Source: Clostridia bacterium (lineage in GTDB: Bacteria > Bacillota > Clostridia > Christensenellales > Borkfalkiaceae). Taken from it: 53,929 nt of DNA. Positions 9,579-18,622 of the stretch are shown here, one piece after another; position 1 is the stretch's first letter, and every line of letters begins with the position of its first letter. Below the pieces are notes generated by a model. The model was not told the DNA's origin. It saw only the letters and a list, made by a program, of their open reading frames with translations, and ran no database searches. Position numbers and translations under genes: made by a program. The DNA is taken from the NCBI GenBank assembly GCA_017415505.1, contig JAFQGG010000017.1, positions 1 through 53,929 of the forward strand, in the 5' to 3' direction.

Positions 9579-10189
9579 TCCTTTTTCTCCACGAAGGCGC
9601 GCAAGATATTCAAGCCCACGTCTCCGCTCTTCTCGGGGTGAAATTGACAGCCCAAAACGTTGTCTTTCGCCACCGAAGCCGTCAATAATTTATCGTATTC
9701 CGTTTGCGCAATCACGCACTCTTCACAATCGACCGCGTGAAAAGAGTGCACGAAATACGCGTAGTCGCCGTTTTTCACCCGTTCGAACAAAAAGTGCGGG
9801 CGAGTGAACTGCAAGCCGTTCCAGCCGATATGGGGAATTTTCAACGCGGGATCGATATAGTCTTTCATGGGCACGACTTTCCCCTTTAACAAGCCCAATC
9901 CCTCGTGCTCGCCGTATTCGTAGCTCTTTTCAAACAACAGTTGCATACCAAGGCAAATCCCCAGCATGTATTTGCCTTTTTTCACCTCGGCTTTGACGAC
10001 CTCGTCCAACCCCGAACGGCGAAGTTTTTCGGCGGCGTCCGCAAACGCGCCTACGCCGGGCAACAAAATTTTATCCGCGTTTTCTATCACGCTTTTATCG
10101 CCCGTAACTACCGCTTCCGCACCGATTTTCCGAAACGAAGAACGCAGGGAAAAGAGATTCCCCACTCCGTAATCTACGATTGCTATCAT
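9575..10189 (-). CDS. hisH: Imidazole glycerol phosphate synthase, glutaminase subunit
   Basis: This class I glutamine amidotransferase (204 residues) feeds ammonia to HisF. The nucleophile elbow GICLGMQ places Cys79, and His184/Glu186 in FHPEKSG complete the triad. The oxyanion segment LPGVGAF is present. It lies 10 bp after hisB and overlaps hisA by 4 bp. Confidence 0.98.
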   Translation of the reverse strand: MIAIVDYGVGNLFSLRSSFRKIGAEAVVTGDKSVIENADKILLPGVGAFADAAEKLRRSGLDEVVKAEVKKGKYMLGICLGMQLLFEKSYEYGEHEGLGLLKGKVVPMKDYIDPALKIPHIGWNGLQFTRPHFLFERVKNGDYAYFVHSFHAVDCEECVIAQTEYDKLLTASVAKDNVLGCQFHPEKSGDVGLNILRAFVEKKD

Positions 10190-10199
10190 GTTCTACCTC

Positions 10200-10790
10200 T
10201 TACAATATCCCTTTCGTGGACGGAATTTGATGCGCGCGCAACGGATCGATTGCCGTCGCCTTGGCAAGTGCGCGCGCAACCGCCTTGAACACGCCTTCAA
10301 TGATATGATGCGCGTTTTTCCCCGCAAGTTGTTTCACGTGTAGCGTAATCTTTGCCTCGCGCGTAAACGCGAGCCAAAACTCCTCGCAAAGCTCGGTATC
10401 GAAATCGCCCACCTTCGTCGAGGGAAGTTGCAATTCCATCGAGGCGTAATCGCGACCAGAAATATCCACGGCTACCATAACGAGCGTTTCGTCCATGGGC
10501 AATACGATATCCCCGTAGCGGGTAATACCTCGCTTTTCGCCCAAGGCGTCTAAAAACGCCTTCCCGAGTGCGATCCCGATATCTTCCGTCGTGTGGTGAT
10601 AATCTACTTGCGTATCCCCTTTGCAGGTTACGCCAAGGTCGTAATTCGCGTGCTTGGCAAACAGCGTGAGCATATGGTCGAGAAAACCGCAACCGCTGTC
10701 AATCTCGCTCTTTCCTTCGCCGTCCAAGTTGATTTTCAAATAAATATCCGTTTCCCCCGTTTTACGGGAAATTTCACTCACTCTTCTCAT
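10200..10790 (-). CDS. hisB: Imidazoleglycerol-phosphate dehydratase
   Basis: This is a monofunctional dehydratase of 196 residues. It has the two manganese-binding motifs DYHHTTEDIG and NAHHIIEGVFKA, plus the GFLDHML and MDETLVMVAVDISGR segments. The histidinol-phosphate phosphatase domain found in enteric HisB is absent, as is normal in Firmicutes. No separate phosphatase gene is in the cluster. It overlaps the hisC stop by 4 bp. Confidence 0.98.
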   Translation of the reverse strand: MRRVSEISRKTGETDIYLKINLDGEGKSEIDSGCGFLDHMLTLFAKHANYDLGVTCKGDTQVDYHHTTEDIGIALGKAFLDALGEKRGITRYGDIVLPMDETLVMVAVDISGRDYASMELQLPSTKVGDFDTELCEEFWLAFTREAKITLHVKQLAGKNAHHIIEGVFKAVARALAKATAIDPLRAHQIPSTKGIL

Positions 10791-11854
10791 GCTTGATTCT
10801 CCTTTAATATTTCCGTTACCGCAAGCAAAAACGCGTCCATTTGCGCTTTCGTACCAACCGTTACGCGGTTAAATTCGCGGATTCTCTCGCCGTTGAAATG
10901 ACGAACCAAAATTCCGCGCGATTTGAGTTGATTGTAAAGACGCTCTCCGTCGATTTTATCCGAACGGATAAACAGGAAATTCGTTTTCGAATCGAGCACG
11001 AAAAATCCAAGCTTCGTCAATTTTTCTTTCGTATATTCCCGCGTCTTGCAAATCTCCTCGCATTTTTCGTCGAAATACGATTGATTTTGCAACGCGACGA
11101 CGCCCGCCGTCATCGTCATTCGATTGACGTTGTACGGATTCGTGGAATATTTAAGCGTATTCAAGTCGTTGATAAGCTTTTCGTTGGCAAAGCCAAGCCC
11201 CAAACGCGCGCCCGCCAAGCTTCTCGATTTGGAGAATGTTTGCGTGACGAGCAAATTCTCGTATTTATCGATAAGCGAAACGCAACTTTCCCCGCCGAAA
11301 TCCACGTACGCCTCGTCCACGACTACGATATTATCGGGATTGGAAACGAGAATCTCTTCGATTTGCGCACGGGAAAGCGCAAGCCCCGTCGGCGCGTTAG
11401 GATTGGCGATAAACACCGTCGAGTGAATACCCATATACTCCCGATAATCGATCGAAAAATCCTCTTTCAAGGGAATCGTGCGATAAGGAATCCCGTGCAG
11501 GCGGGCAAACACCTCGTAAAACCCATAGGTGATATCCGCAAACGTGGCGGGCGTATCGCGATCGCAAAACGCCATAAACGCAAAATTGAGAATCTCGTCC
11601 GAACCGTTGGTCGGCAACACCTGCGTAGGGCGAACTTTATAAACTTTCGCCACCTCTTCCACAAGCGCACGGCAGGTCGGGTCGGAATACAAATTACACG
11701 CGCCCGCCTCCCGTTTTACCGCCTCCACCACCGCTTCGGGCGGAGGAAAAGGCGATTCGTTCGTATTCAATTTGATATACTGCATATCGCGGGGCTGTTC
11801 CCCGGGCGTATACGGCGTCAAAGCGTCGTATTTTTTACTGAAAAATTTACTCAT
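10787..11854 (-). CDS. hisC: Histidinol-phosphate aminotransferase
   Basis: This is a fold type I, PLP-dependent aminotransferase of 355 residues. LNTNESPFPPP is the typical N-terminal substrate segment, NPNAPTG and DEAYVDFGG are the cofactor-binding motifs, and TFSKSRSLAGARLG carries the Schiff-base lysine near residue 207. It overlaps hisD by 8 bp and hisB by 4 bp. Confidence 0.97.
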   Translation of the reverse strand: MSKFFSKKYDALTPYTPGEQPRDMQYIKLNTNESPFPPPEAVVEAVKREAGACNLYSDPTCRALVEEVAKVYKVRPTQVLPTNGSDEILNFAFMAFCDRDTPATFADITYGFYEVFARLHGIPYRTIPLKEDFSIDYREYMGIHSTVFIANPNAPTGLALSRAQIEEILVSNPDNIVVVDEAYVDFGGESCVSLIDKYENLLVTQTFSKSRSLAGARLGLGFANEKLINDLNTLKYSTNPYNVNRMTMTAGVVALQNQSYFDEKCEEICKTREYTKEKLTKLGFFVLDSKTNFLFIRSDKIDGERLYNQLKSRGILVRHFNGERIREFNRVTVGTKAQMDAFLLAVTEILKENQA

Positions 11855-13127
11855 ACTCTTTTTCCACTCGAATAACCGCGCTTTTTGCGTGCGCCTGCAA
11901 GCCTTCCTTTTCGGCGAAAAACGCCACCTTTTCCGCCACCTCTTCCAAGGCGTCTTTCGTGTAATAGATATACTGCGATTTTTTCACGAAATCGTCCACG
12001 GAAAGCGCGGAAGAAAAACGCGCCGTACCGCTCGTCGGCAAGGTATGGTTAGGACCTGCGAAATAGTCCCCGAGTGCCTCGGGGCAATATTTGCCCATGA
12101 AAATAGACCCCGCGTGTTTGATTTTATCCAAATAGTCAAAAGGATCGTCCACGCAAAGTTCCAAATGTTCGGGCGCGATCTCGTTGGCTATTTCAATTGC
12201 CGTAAGCAAATCTTCCGCAACGATAATTTTCCCGTTTTGATCAATGGAAACGCGTGCAATCTCGGCGCGCAACAGCGTCGGAATTTGCTTTTCAAGCTCC
12301 GCTTGCACCGCCGTCGCGAACGCGTAATCGTCCGTCACGAGCACCGCGCTCGCCATTTTATCGTGTTCCGCTTGCGAAAGAAGATCCGCCGCGATATGCG
12401 CGGGGTCGTTGGTATTATCCGCTACGACGAGTATCTCGCTCGGACCTGCTATCATATCGATAGAAACTTTTCCAAATACCTGCTTTTTCGCTTCCGCAAC
12501 AAACGCGTTGCCCGGTCCTACGATTTTATCTACTTTGGGCACGCTTTCCGTACCGTAGGCAAGCGCGGCGATCGCTTGCGCTCCGCCGATTTTGAAAATC
12601 CTGTCTACGCCCGCCACCTTCGCCGCCGCGAGAATATCGGGATTCACCTCGCCCGTTTTCGTGGGCGTTACCATGACGATTTCTTCGCAACCTGCGATTT
12701 TCGCAGGAATCGCGTCCATTAAAACGGTGGACGGATACGCCGCCGTGCCTCCGGGCACGTACAAGCCCACCTTTTCAATGGGCGTATATTTTTGCCCGAC
12801 GATCACGCCGTTTTTCTTCTCCAAACGAAAACCCTCGCGTTTTTGTTGCTCGTGAAACGCGCGGATATTTTCCGCCGCCTCTTCCAAAACCGCCACGAAC
12901 GCTTTCTCCGCTTTTGCATACGCGTTCTCGATTTCTTCCTTCGTTACTTCCAACGCCGAAAGGCGTACCCCGTCGAACTTTTCCGCGTACGCTTTTAACG
13001 CGGAATCGCCCTCGTTTGCAACCTTTTCAATAATTTCCGAAACGATCGCTTCCACCTTTGCCGTGGGATTTTCCCGCGCGAAAATTTCTTCGTTGCTCAC
13101 TTGTCCATATCTAAATATCTTAATCAT
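11847..13127 (-). CDS. hisD: Histidinol dehydrogenase
   Basis: This zinc enzyme catalyses the last two oxidations to histidine. Conserved parts are YVPGGTAAYPSTVLMDAIPA, GPGNAFVAEAKK, AGPSEILVVAD, LLSQAEHD and GPNHTLPTSGTA, which supply the zinc and NAD+ ligands. A longer frame starts at 13178, but the ATG at 13127 (MIKIFRYG) is chosen. GAAGGAAGAG stands just upstream, and the extra 17 residues do not match the family. The resulting 426 residues are standard. Confidence 0.97.
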   Translation of the reverse strand: MIKIFRYGQVSNEEIFARENPTAKVEAIVSEIIEKVANEGDSALKAYAEKFDGVRLSALEVTKEEIENAYAKAEKAFVAVLEEAAENIRAFHEQQKREGFRLEKKNGVIVGQKYTPIEKVGLYVPGGTAAYPSTVLMDAIPAKIAGCEEIVMVTPTKTGEVNPDILAAAKVAGVDRIFKIGGAQAIAALAYGTESVPKVDKIVGPGNAFVAEAKKQVFGKVSIDMIAGPSEILVVADNTNDPAHIAADLLSQAEHDKMASAVLVTDDYAFATAVQAELEKQIPTLLRAEIARVSIDQNGKIIVAEDLLTAIEIANEIAPEHLELCVDDPFDYLDKIKHAGSIFMGKYCPEALGDYFAGPNHTLPTSGTARFSSALSVDDFVKKSQYIYYTKDALEEVAEKVAFFAEKEGLQAHAKSAVIRVEKEYE

Positions 13128-13174
13128 ACAACTCTCTTCCTTCGCTAAAAAAGCGTGTAATTTTTTGCACGCTC

Positions 13175-13795
13175 TCAATCCAGCAAGGCGCTTACGCTTT
13201 CCACGAGCGTTTCAATCTCTTTCGTTTTGAACTTAAAGCTCGCTTTATTAGCAATTAAGCGCGCGCTGATGGGGAATACCGTTTCCACCACTTCCAAATC
13301 GTTTTCCACGAGCGTTTTACCCGTTTCCACGATATCCACGATTACGTCGGAAAGTCCTAAAATGGGTGCAATTTCGATAGAACCGTTCAATTTGATTACG
13401 TCGATATCCCTGCCTTTCCCCGCATAAAACGCTTTTGCCACGCGAACGAATTTCGTCGCGACTTTAAGCGTGGTCGCTCCGTCGTCGTAGAAATCCTTTT
13501 TCGCCGCAACCGCCATACGGCAAACGCCCTTTTTCAAATCGAGGAGTTCGTAAACGTCGGGCGCGTATTCCGCCAGAATGTCCTTCCCGCACACGCCGAG
13601 ATCCGCCGCTCCGCGTTCCACGTAAATGGATACGTCGGAGGGTTTCACCCAAAAATAGCGCACGCCCCGCGCCTCGTTTTCAAAAATGAGTTTTCTATTC
13701 GGCTCTTTAATCGACGGACACTCGTAGCCCGCCTTTTCGAATATATCGTAAATTTTTTCACCCAACCGACCCTTGGGAAGCGCAACGTTAATCAT
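13175..13795 (-). CDS. hisG: ATP phosphoribosyltransferase, short catalytic subunit
   Basis: HisG catalyses the first, committed step of histidine synthesis. At 206 residues it is the short form that lacks the C-terminal regulatory domain and works only with HisZ, encoded immediately upstream (8-bp overlap). Recognisable parts are NVALPKGRLGEKI, the D-rich GAADLGVCGKDIL and the PRPP loop region DVIVDIVETGKTL. Feedback control presumably passes through HisZ. Confidence 0.97.
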   Translation of the reverse strand: MINVALPKGRLGEKIYDIFEKAGYECPSIKEPNRKLIFENEARGVRYFWVKPSDVSIYVERGAADLGVCGKDILAEYAPDVYELLDLKKGVCRMAVAAKKDFYDDGATTLKVATKFVRVAKAFYAGKGRDIDVIKLNGSIEIAPILGLSDVIVDIVETGKTLVENDLEVVETVFPISARLIANKASFKFKTKEIETLVESVSALLD

Positions 13796-14888
13796 TTTTA
13801 CCTCCCGAAGTCAAATCGACGACTTCTTTATAACGGAGTTCCCCGCGCACCAAGCGCGCGCTTACGCTCTTACCCGCTTTCACGAGCGATTCTACCGTAT
13901 CCGCAACGAGCGACACGGGCGTAGTCGCGTCGTATAACACCAACGCGTCTATATCGTATTCCGTCTTGCGTTTGCGGAAGCCCTCCAACAAATCGAGATA
14001 CACCGCAAAACCGATCGCGTGCGCCTTTTTACCCATACGCGCCATGAGTCTATCGTACTGCCCGCCCGAAAGCACGCCCTCGCAAACGCCGTCCACGAAG
14101 CCCTTGAACACGATTCCGTTATAATATTTCATATCGTTCACTACGGAAAAATCGAAACGAATCTTATCCGCGTAACCGCCCTTTTTGAGAAGCTCGCAAA
14201 GCGTTTGCAATTCCTTATACGCCTTTTCGGCTTTCCCCTCTTTACAAACGGGTGCAAGTAAAGCGAGTACGCTTTGCATATCCCCGTAAGCGCGCACGAT
14301 TTGCAAAAGCTTATCCGTTGCCGACTCGCTTACGCCGTAGCGTTGACAAGCCGAACGCGTTTCGTGTAAATTCTTTTCGGAGAGCAGGCGCATAATCTCG
14401 CGGTTAAATTCTTCCCCGAGCGCAATTTCGTCCAATACGGCAGACAAAATCCCCAAGTGGGAAATATCCAACGCAAAATCCTTGGAAATTACGGCGAGGC
14501 TTTTCGCCGCGAGTTGCACCGTTTCGTAGACGTCGTAGCCGTCCACGCTACCGATACACTCCAAGCCCACCTGCGGAATTTCCTTAAACTGTTTGGTTTC
14601 TCCCGATATTCTATATACGTTCTCGTGATAATACACCTTGCGTTTCCCGCCCGACTCGTTAGAGGTTTTGATAATGGAAAGGGTAACGTCGGGTTTGAGC
14701 GCGAGCAACTTTCCGTCCGTATCGTTGAAAGTGATTACGCCCTCGCTCACGAGAAAATCTTTATTCGAGGCGTACAAGTCGTACGCCTCGAACTTACTCA
14801 TTTTGTACGGCAAATAGCCGTATTGCCGATAAAGAGCACGCAGGTCGAACGCCACGCGTTCCTCTTCTTTCAAAATCGTTTCCGCCAC
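13788..14888 (-). CDS. hisZ: ATP phosphoribosyltransferase regulatory subunit
   Basis: HisZ is a histidyl-tRNA synthetase paralogue that allosterically activates short HisG. Class II synthetase-like motifs are visible: LLALKPDVTLSIIK resembling motif 2 surroundings, RKVYYHENVYRISGETKQFKEIPQVGLECIG, and SGGQYDRLMARMGKKAHAIGFAVYLD. There is no anticodon-binding domain of HisRS type, and 366 residues fits HisZ. The start is GTG with AGGAG six bases upstream. It lies 36 bp after serA, so histidine genes probably follow the serine genes on one mRNA. Confidence 0.95.
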   Translation of the reverse strand: MAETILKEEERVAFDLRALYRQYGYLPYKMSKFEAYDLYASNKDFLVSEGVITFNDTDGKLLALKPDVTLSIIKTSNESGGKRKVYYHENVYRISGETKQFKEIPQVGLECIGSVDGYDVYETVQLAAKSLAVISKDFALDISHLGILSAVLDEIALGEEFNREIMRLLSEKNLHETRSACQRYGVSESATDKLLQIVRAYGDMQSVLALLAPVCKEGKAEKAYKELQTLCELLKKGGYADKIRFDFSVVNDMKYYNGIVFKGFVDGVCEGVLSGGQYDRLMARMGKKAHAIGFAVYLDLLEGFRKRKTEYDIDALVLYDATTPVSLVADTVESLVKAGKSVSARLVRGELRYKEVVDLTSGGKND

Positions 14889-14924
14889 ATTTTTCTCCTG
14901 TAATTTTTCCTTATAGCGTTCAAT

Positions 14925-16094
14925 CTAACCAAAGGCACGAACGCCGAATACGCCGTTAATCACGTTTAACTTTTCCAGCATTTCCTTATCGGGTTTTTCG
15001 TTCGTTTCCACGATCGTATACGCAATTTCACCCTTCGAACCGTTCGCCATATTTTCAATATTGATATGTTGCGAAGAGAAAACGGAAGTGATTTGCGTGA
15101 GCATATTGGGAATATTTTCGTTCATGATACAAACGCGGGGTTTTTCGGAACGGGGAATCCCCACCGACGGGAAATTGACGCTGTTGCGAATATTTCCGCA
15201 GGACAAAAATTCGTCCAACTCCTGCGCCGCCATTACCGCGCAATGATCCTCCGACTCCACCGTGGACGCGCCAAGGTGGGGAATCGCCGTAATGCCTTTC
15301 ACGCCCGCCGTTTCGTCCGTCGGGAAATCGGTGATATACGCCGACACTTTACCGCCGTTTAATCCCTCTTTCAAATCGTCTACGCAAACGAGATCCGCGC
15401 GGGACAAGTTGATAATACGCACGCCGTCTTTCATTTGCGCAAGACTCTTTGCGCAAATCATATTCTTCGTTTGCGGAGTTGCGGGTACGTGCAAGGAAAT
15501 ATAATCGCAGGTTGCGAAAATTTCCGCGTAATCGGAAGCCTGTTTCACCGAAGGCGCAAGACTCCAAGCCGCTTTTGCCGTAATATAGGGATCGTAGCCC
15601 ATAACGCTCATACCGAGCGAAATCGCCGCGTTCGCCACCATACCGCCGATCGCACCGAGTCCGATAACGCCGAGCGTTTTACCCGCAAGTTCGTGTCCGA
15701 CGAACGCGGATTTTCCCGCTTCCACCTTCTTCGCCACGTCCGTTTGCCCCGCGAGCGATTCCACCCATTTGATACCGCCTACCACGTCGCGGGAAGCGAG
15801 GATAAGCGAAGCGATCGCAAGCTCTTTCACGGCGTTTGCGTTCGCGCCGGGGGTATTGAACACGACCACCCCCGCCTTGGTGCATCTTTCCACGGGGATA
15901 TTGTTGACACCCGCACCGCAACGGGCTATTGCCCGTAAATTTTCAGAAAACTGCAATTCGTGCAACGCCGCTGAGCGAACCATGATCGCGTCTTCGTCCT
16001 CTACCTGCTCCCCCACCTCGTAGCGAAGCGGAGAAAGGATATCCGTTCCCACTTTTGCAATTTTATTATATAATTTAACTTTTAATTTTTCCAT
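14925..16094 (-). CDS. serA: D-3-phosphoglycerate dehydrogenase (ACT type)
   Basis: SerA oxidises 3-phosphoglycerate to phosphohydroxypyruvate. The 389 residues comprise a D-2-hydroxyacid dehydrogenase with NAD-binding GLGAIGG and YDPYI, an active-site arginine in INLSRADL, and the catalytic His in IPHLGAST. A C-terminal ACT domain of about 70 residues (NMLTQITSVFSSQHINIENM) may bind serine for feedback. The intervening domain of long SerA is absent, which is common in Clostridia. serC lies 12 bp upstream. Confidence 0.95.
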   Translation of the reverse strand: MEKLKVKLYNKIAKVGTDILSPLRYEVGEQVEDEDAIMVRSAALHELQFSENLRAIARCGAGVNNIPVERCTKAGVVVFNTPGANANAVKELAIASLILASRDVVGGIKWVESLAGQTDVAKKVEAGKSAFVGHELAGKTLGVIGLGAIGGMVANAAISLGMSVMGYDPYITAKAAWSLAPSVKQASDYAEIFATCDYISLHVPATPQTKNMICAKSLAQMKDGVRIINLSRADLVCVDDLKEGLNGGKVSAYITDFPTDETAGVKGITAIPHLGASTVESEDHCAVMAAQELDEFLSCGNIRNSVNFPSVGIPRSEKPRVCIMNENIPNMLTQITSVFSSQHINIENMANGSKGEIAYTIVETNEKPDKEMLEKLNVINGVFGVRAFG

Positions 16095-16106
16095 ATTTCA
16101 CCTGTT

Positions 16107-17195
16107 TTAAGTCTTGGGATTTTCCAAGGCGAATTTTTCCATAAACGCCACGAGTTTCTCCACGCCCGCTTGTGGCATCGCGTTATAAATCGAAGCGCGC
16201 ATACCGCCCACCGAGCGGTGTCCTTTCAAATTCACCAAACCGTTTTCCGACGCTTGTAACGCGAATTTTTTATCCAACTCGGGATTGCCCGTGACGAAGG
16301 TGACGTTCATGAGCGAACGGCATTCCTTTTCGACGGGCGCAAAATAATAATCTTGCGAATCCAAATACCCGTACAAAAGTCCCGCTTTTTTCTCGTTCCG
16401 CTTCTTCATTTCCGTCAACCCGCCAAGACTTTCAATCCATTCGCAAACGAGTTTGGCGATATAGATACACCAACAGGGCGGCGTATTATACATAGAACCG
16501 TTATCTGCCATTACCTTGTAATCGAGCATCGTCGGCGTTTCCGCACGCGCTTTTCCTAAAAGCGATTCTTTCACGATAACGACCGTCAAACCCGCCGCCG
16601 ACATATTCTTTTGCGCGCCCGCGTAAACGAGTCCAAACTTGGAAATATCGATCGGTTCGCTCAAAATACACGAGGACGCGTCCGCAACGAGCGGAATATT
16701 CCCCGTATCGGGGATATACGGAAATTTCGTGCCGTATATGGTATTGTTCAAGCATATATGCGCGTAATCCGCGTCCGCTCGAAAATCCTTCGCTTCCGTT
16801 TTGGGAATGTAAGAGAAATTCTTATCCTTGCTCGAAGCCACGGCGAACGCGTCGCCGTATTTTTGCGCTTCTTGATACGCCTTCGTGGAAAACTGCCCCG
16901 AAAGTATATAATCCGCTTTTTTACTCCCGTTCATTAAATTGAGCGGAACGGCGGAAAATTGCGTAGACGCACCGCCCTGCAAAAACAAGACCTTATAGTC
17001 CTCGGGAATCCCCATGACGCGACGAAGCGTTTCTTCCGCGCCGAGGATAATTTTTTCGTATACGGGCGAACGGTGACTCATTTCCATAACGGACATTCCG
17101 CTGTTTTCATACGAAAGCATCTCCGTCGCCGCTCTTTGTAAAACCGACTCGGGGAGCATCGAGGGTCCCGCCGAGAAATTGTATACTCTTTCCAT
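16107..17195 (-). CDS. serC: Phosphoserine aminotransferase
   Basis: SerC converts phosphohydroxypyruvate to phosphoserine using glutamate and PLP. The start MERVYNFSAGPSMLPESVL is diagnostic. GGASTQFSAVPLNL and the PLP lysine in YAGAQKNMSAAG follow, and the C-terminus carries the substrate-binding KGHRSVGGMRASIYNA. A TTG-initiated frame begins at 17213, but the ATG at 17195 has GGAGGTAGGAG upstream and gives the family length (362). It is the first gene after a promoter at 17261-17290. No serB phosphatase is in the window. Confidence 0.97.
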   Translation of the reverse strand: MERVYNFSAGPSMLPESVLQRAATEMLSYENSGMSVMEMSHRSPVYEKIILGAEETLRRVMGIPEDYKVLFLQGGASTQFSAVPLNLMNGSKKADYILSGQFSTKAYQEAQKYGDAFAVASSKDKNFSYIPKTEAKDFRADADYAHICLNNTIYGTKFPYIPDTGNIPLVADASSCILSEPIDISKFGLVYAGAQKNMSAAGLTVVIVKESLLGKARAETPTMLDYKVMADNGSMYNTPPCWCIYIAKLVCEWIESLGGLTEMKKRNEKKAGLLYGYLDSQDYYFAPVEKECRSLMNVTFVTGNPELDKKFALQASENGLVNLKGHRSVGGMRASIYNAMPQAGVEKLVAFMEKFALENPKT

Positions 17196-17260
17196 ATCTC
17201 CTACCTCCAACAAACGATTTTTTCGATTTTAATTTAGTTTATAATCGGTTTTTTCTGTTT

Positions 17261-17290
17261 ATTATATCACATTCCGTTTGTAAAAAGCAA
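17261..17290 (-). promoter_or_regulatory. Promoter of the serC-serA-his operon
   Basis: On the minus strand TTGCTT (17285-17290), an 18-bp spacer and TATAAT (17261-17266). The leader to the serC start is only about 60 nt and contains no T-box or riboswitch-like fold. Read-through from the upstream UPF0597 gene is also possible because no terminator lies between. Confidence 0.6.
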
Positions 17291-17335
17291 GGATTTGAAC
17301 GCCCTTTCCTTATATTTATACGAATTTTTTTGCGT

Positions 17336-18604
17336 TTATTCTACTTCCAACATGATACGGATAATTTCCTTATCCGTTTCCCGCATACCCTCGTGCGCCA
17401 AACGGCAAACGCTTTTTATGGTATTTTCCACGCCCTTTTTGACGATACCGTCGCCCGCGTAGAATTGATTGCCGTTGTAATACATGTTCAAACCGAGCAA
17501 ACCGCTATCCACCGCCGTGGCGATTTTCGCCGCGCAACTTGCCTTTGCGCCGTCGCAAATAATACCCGAATCAATCGCGAGCGCGTTGACGAGGGTGTGG
17601 CAAATTTCCTTGGTTCGTCCGCCCAATAAGTAAGCGATCCCGCAAGCCGCGCCCGCGCCTGCCGACACGACTCCGCAATACGCGGAAAGCGTGCCGATTC
17701 CCGATTTCAAATGTATCGTTACGAGGTTGGACACGCAAAGAGCGCGGAAAAGATCGTTCAAAGAACCGTGCAAACCTCTCGCGTAAACGATAACGGGTAT
17801 GGAAGCCGTTAAGCCTTGATTACCGCTCCCAGAATTGATGATAACGGGCAGTTCGCAACCGTTCATACGCGCGTCGCTTGCCGCAGCCGCGTACGCCTTT
17901 GCCGTCGTCTTTATATCCGGTTGATAGGAACGGAGCAGTACTTTGCCGATATTCGCGCCGTAATCGTTTTTTATTCCCTCTTCGGCGATTGCCATATTGT
18001 AATCGATTTGGCGTTGCAAAATTTCCCGCACCTCTTCCGTATCCACCGCGTCCGCAAACGCGACGATATCCTCTACGCATAGCACGGAACGGTCGGTCTT
18101 TTTCCCCTCGCGAACGAGCGGTTTTTCAAACAGCGTTTCCCCGTCCCTTTGCACGAGTACGACGTTTGTGTGCGAATCGGCAATCCGTACGAAGGAGGTG
18201 TGATTTTCCGATTTCAAAGTAACCGCAATATCAAAAATACGCGCGTTTTCGGGCGTTTCCACCGTAAGAGGGAAAGTATCGCGAAGGCGTTTAATTTCCT
18301 CGATTTGCGTTTCGTTGATACGGGAAAGCACTTCCAATCGCGCTTCTCCGTCCCCGACGAGTCCCGCGGCAAACGCCGAGCGAATCCCGCGCAAACCGCC
18401 CGTATGCGGTACGGTAACGCTCTTTGCGTTCTTTACGATATTCCCGCTCACCGCAAGTTTTCCCAAAACGGGCGTTTCACCCAAAACCGATTTCGCTTTC
18501 GCCACCGCGTACGCAATGGAAATAGGCTCGGTGCAACCCATGGCGGGCACGAGCTCTTCCTTTAATATATCTACGAATTGGCGAATTTTTTCCTTTGTGA
18601 GCAT
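17336..18604 (-). CDS. UPF0597 / L-cysteine desulfidase-like protein
   Basis: This 422-residue protein belongs to the serine dehydratase alpha-like family that includes archaeal L-cysteine desulfidase and E. coli CyuA (YhaM). These are iron-sulphur enzymes that release sulphide or ammonia from cysteine or serine. Seen are LVPAMGCTEPISIAYA near residues 18-33, the glycine-rich VTVPHTGGLRGI, and a C-terminal SDH-like half with NSGSGNQGLTASIPV, YCGVVSAGAGAACGIAYLLGG and ICDGAKASCAAK, whose cysteines are candidate cluster ligands. It sits between hom and serC, which supports a role in serine/cysteine turnover. Exact substrate is not predictable. Confidence 0.88.
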   Translation of the reverse strand: MLTKEKIRQFVDILKEELVPAMGCTEPISIAYAVAKAKSVLGETPVLGKLAVSGNIVKNAKSVTVPHTGGLRGIRSAFAAGLVGDGEARLEVLSRINETQIEEIKRLRDTFPLTVETPENARIFDIAVTLKSENHTSFVRIADSHTNVVLVQRDGETLFEKPLVREGKKTDRSVLCVEDIVAFADAVDTEEVREILQRQIDYNMAIAEEGIKNDYGANIGKVLLRSYQPDIKTTAKAYAAAASDARMNGCELPVIINSGSGNQGLTASIPVIVYARGLHGSLNDLFRALCVSNLVTIHLKSGIGTLSAYCGVVSAGAGAACGIAYLLGGRTKEICHTLVNALAIDSGIICDGAKASCAAKIATAVDSGLLGLNMYYNGNQFYAGDGIVKKGVENTIKSVCRLAHEGMRETDKEIIRIMLEVE

Positions 18605-18622
18605 ATACCGAAAAACCCCGAA

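Noticed and set aside
13128-13178. N-terminal extension of HisD from 13178
   Set aside because: The 17 extra residues do not match the family, and the ATG at 13127 has the ribosome site.
17196-17260. T-box or riboswitch before serC or hisZ
   Set aside because: The leaders are only about 60 and 36 nt, with no T-box sequence or complex fold.
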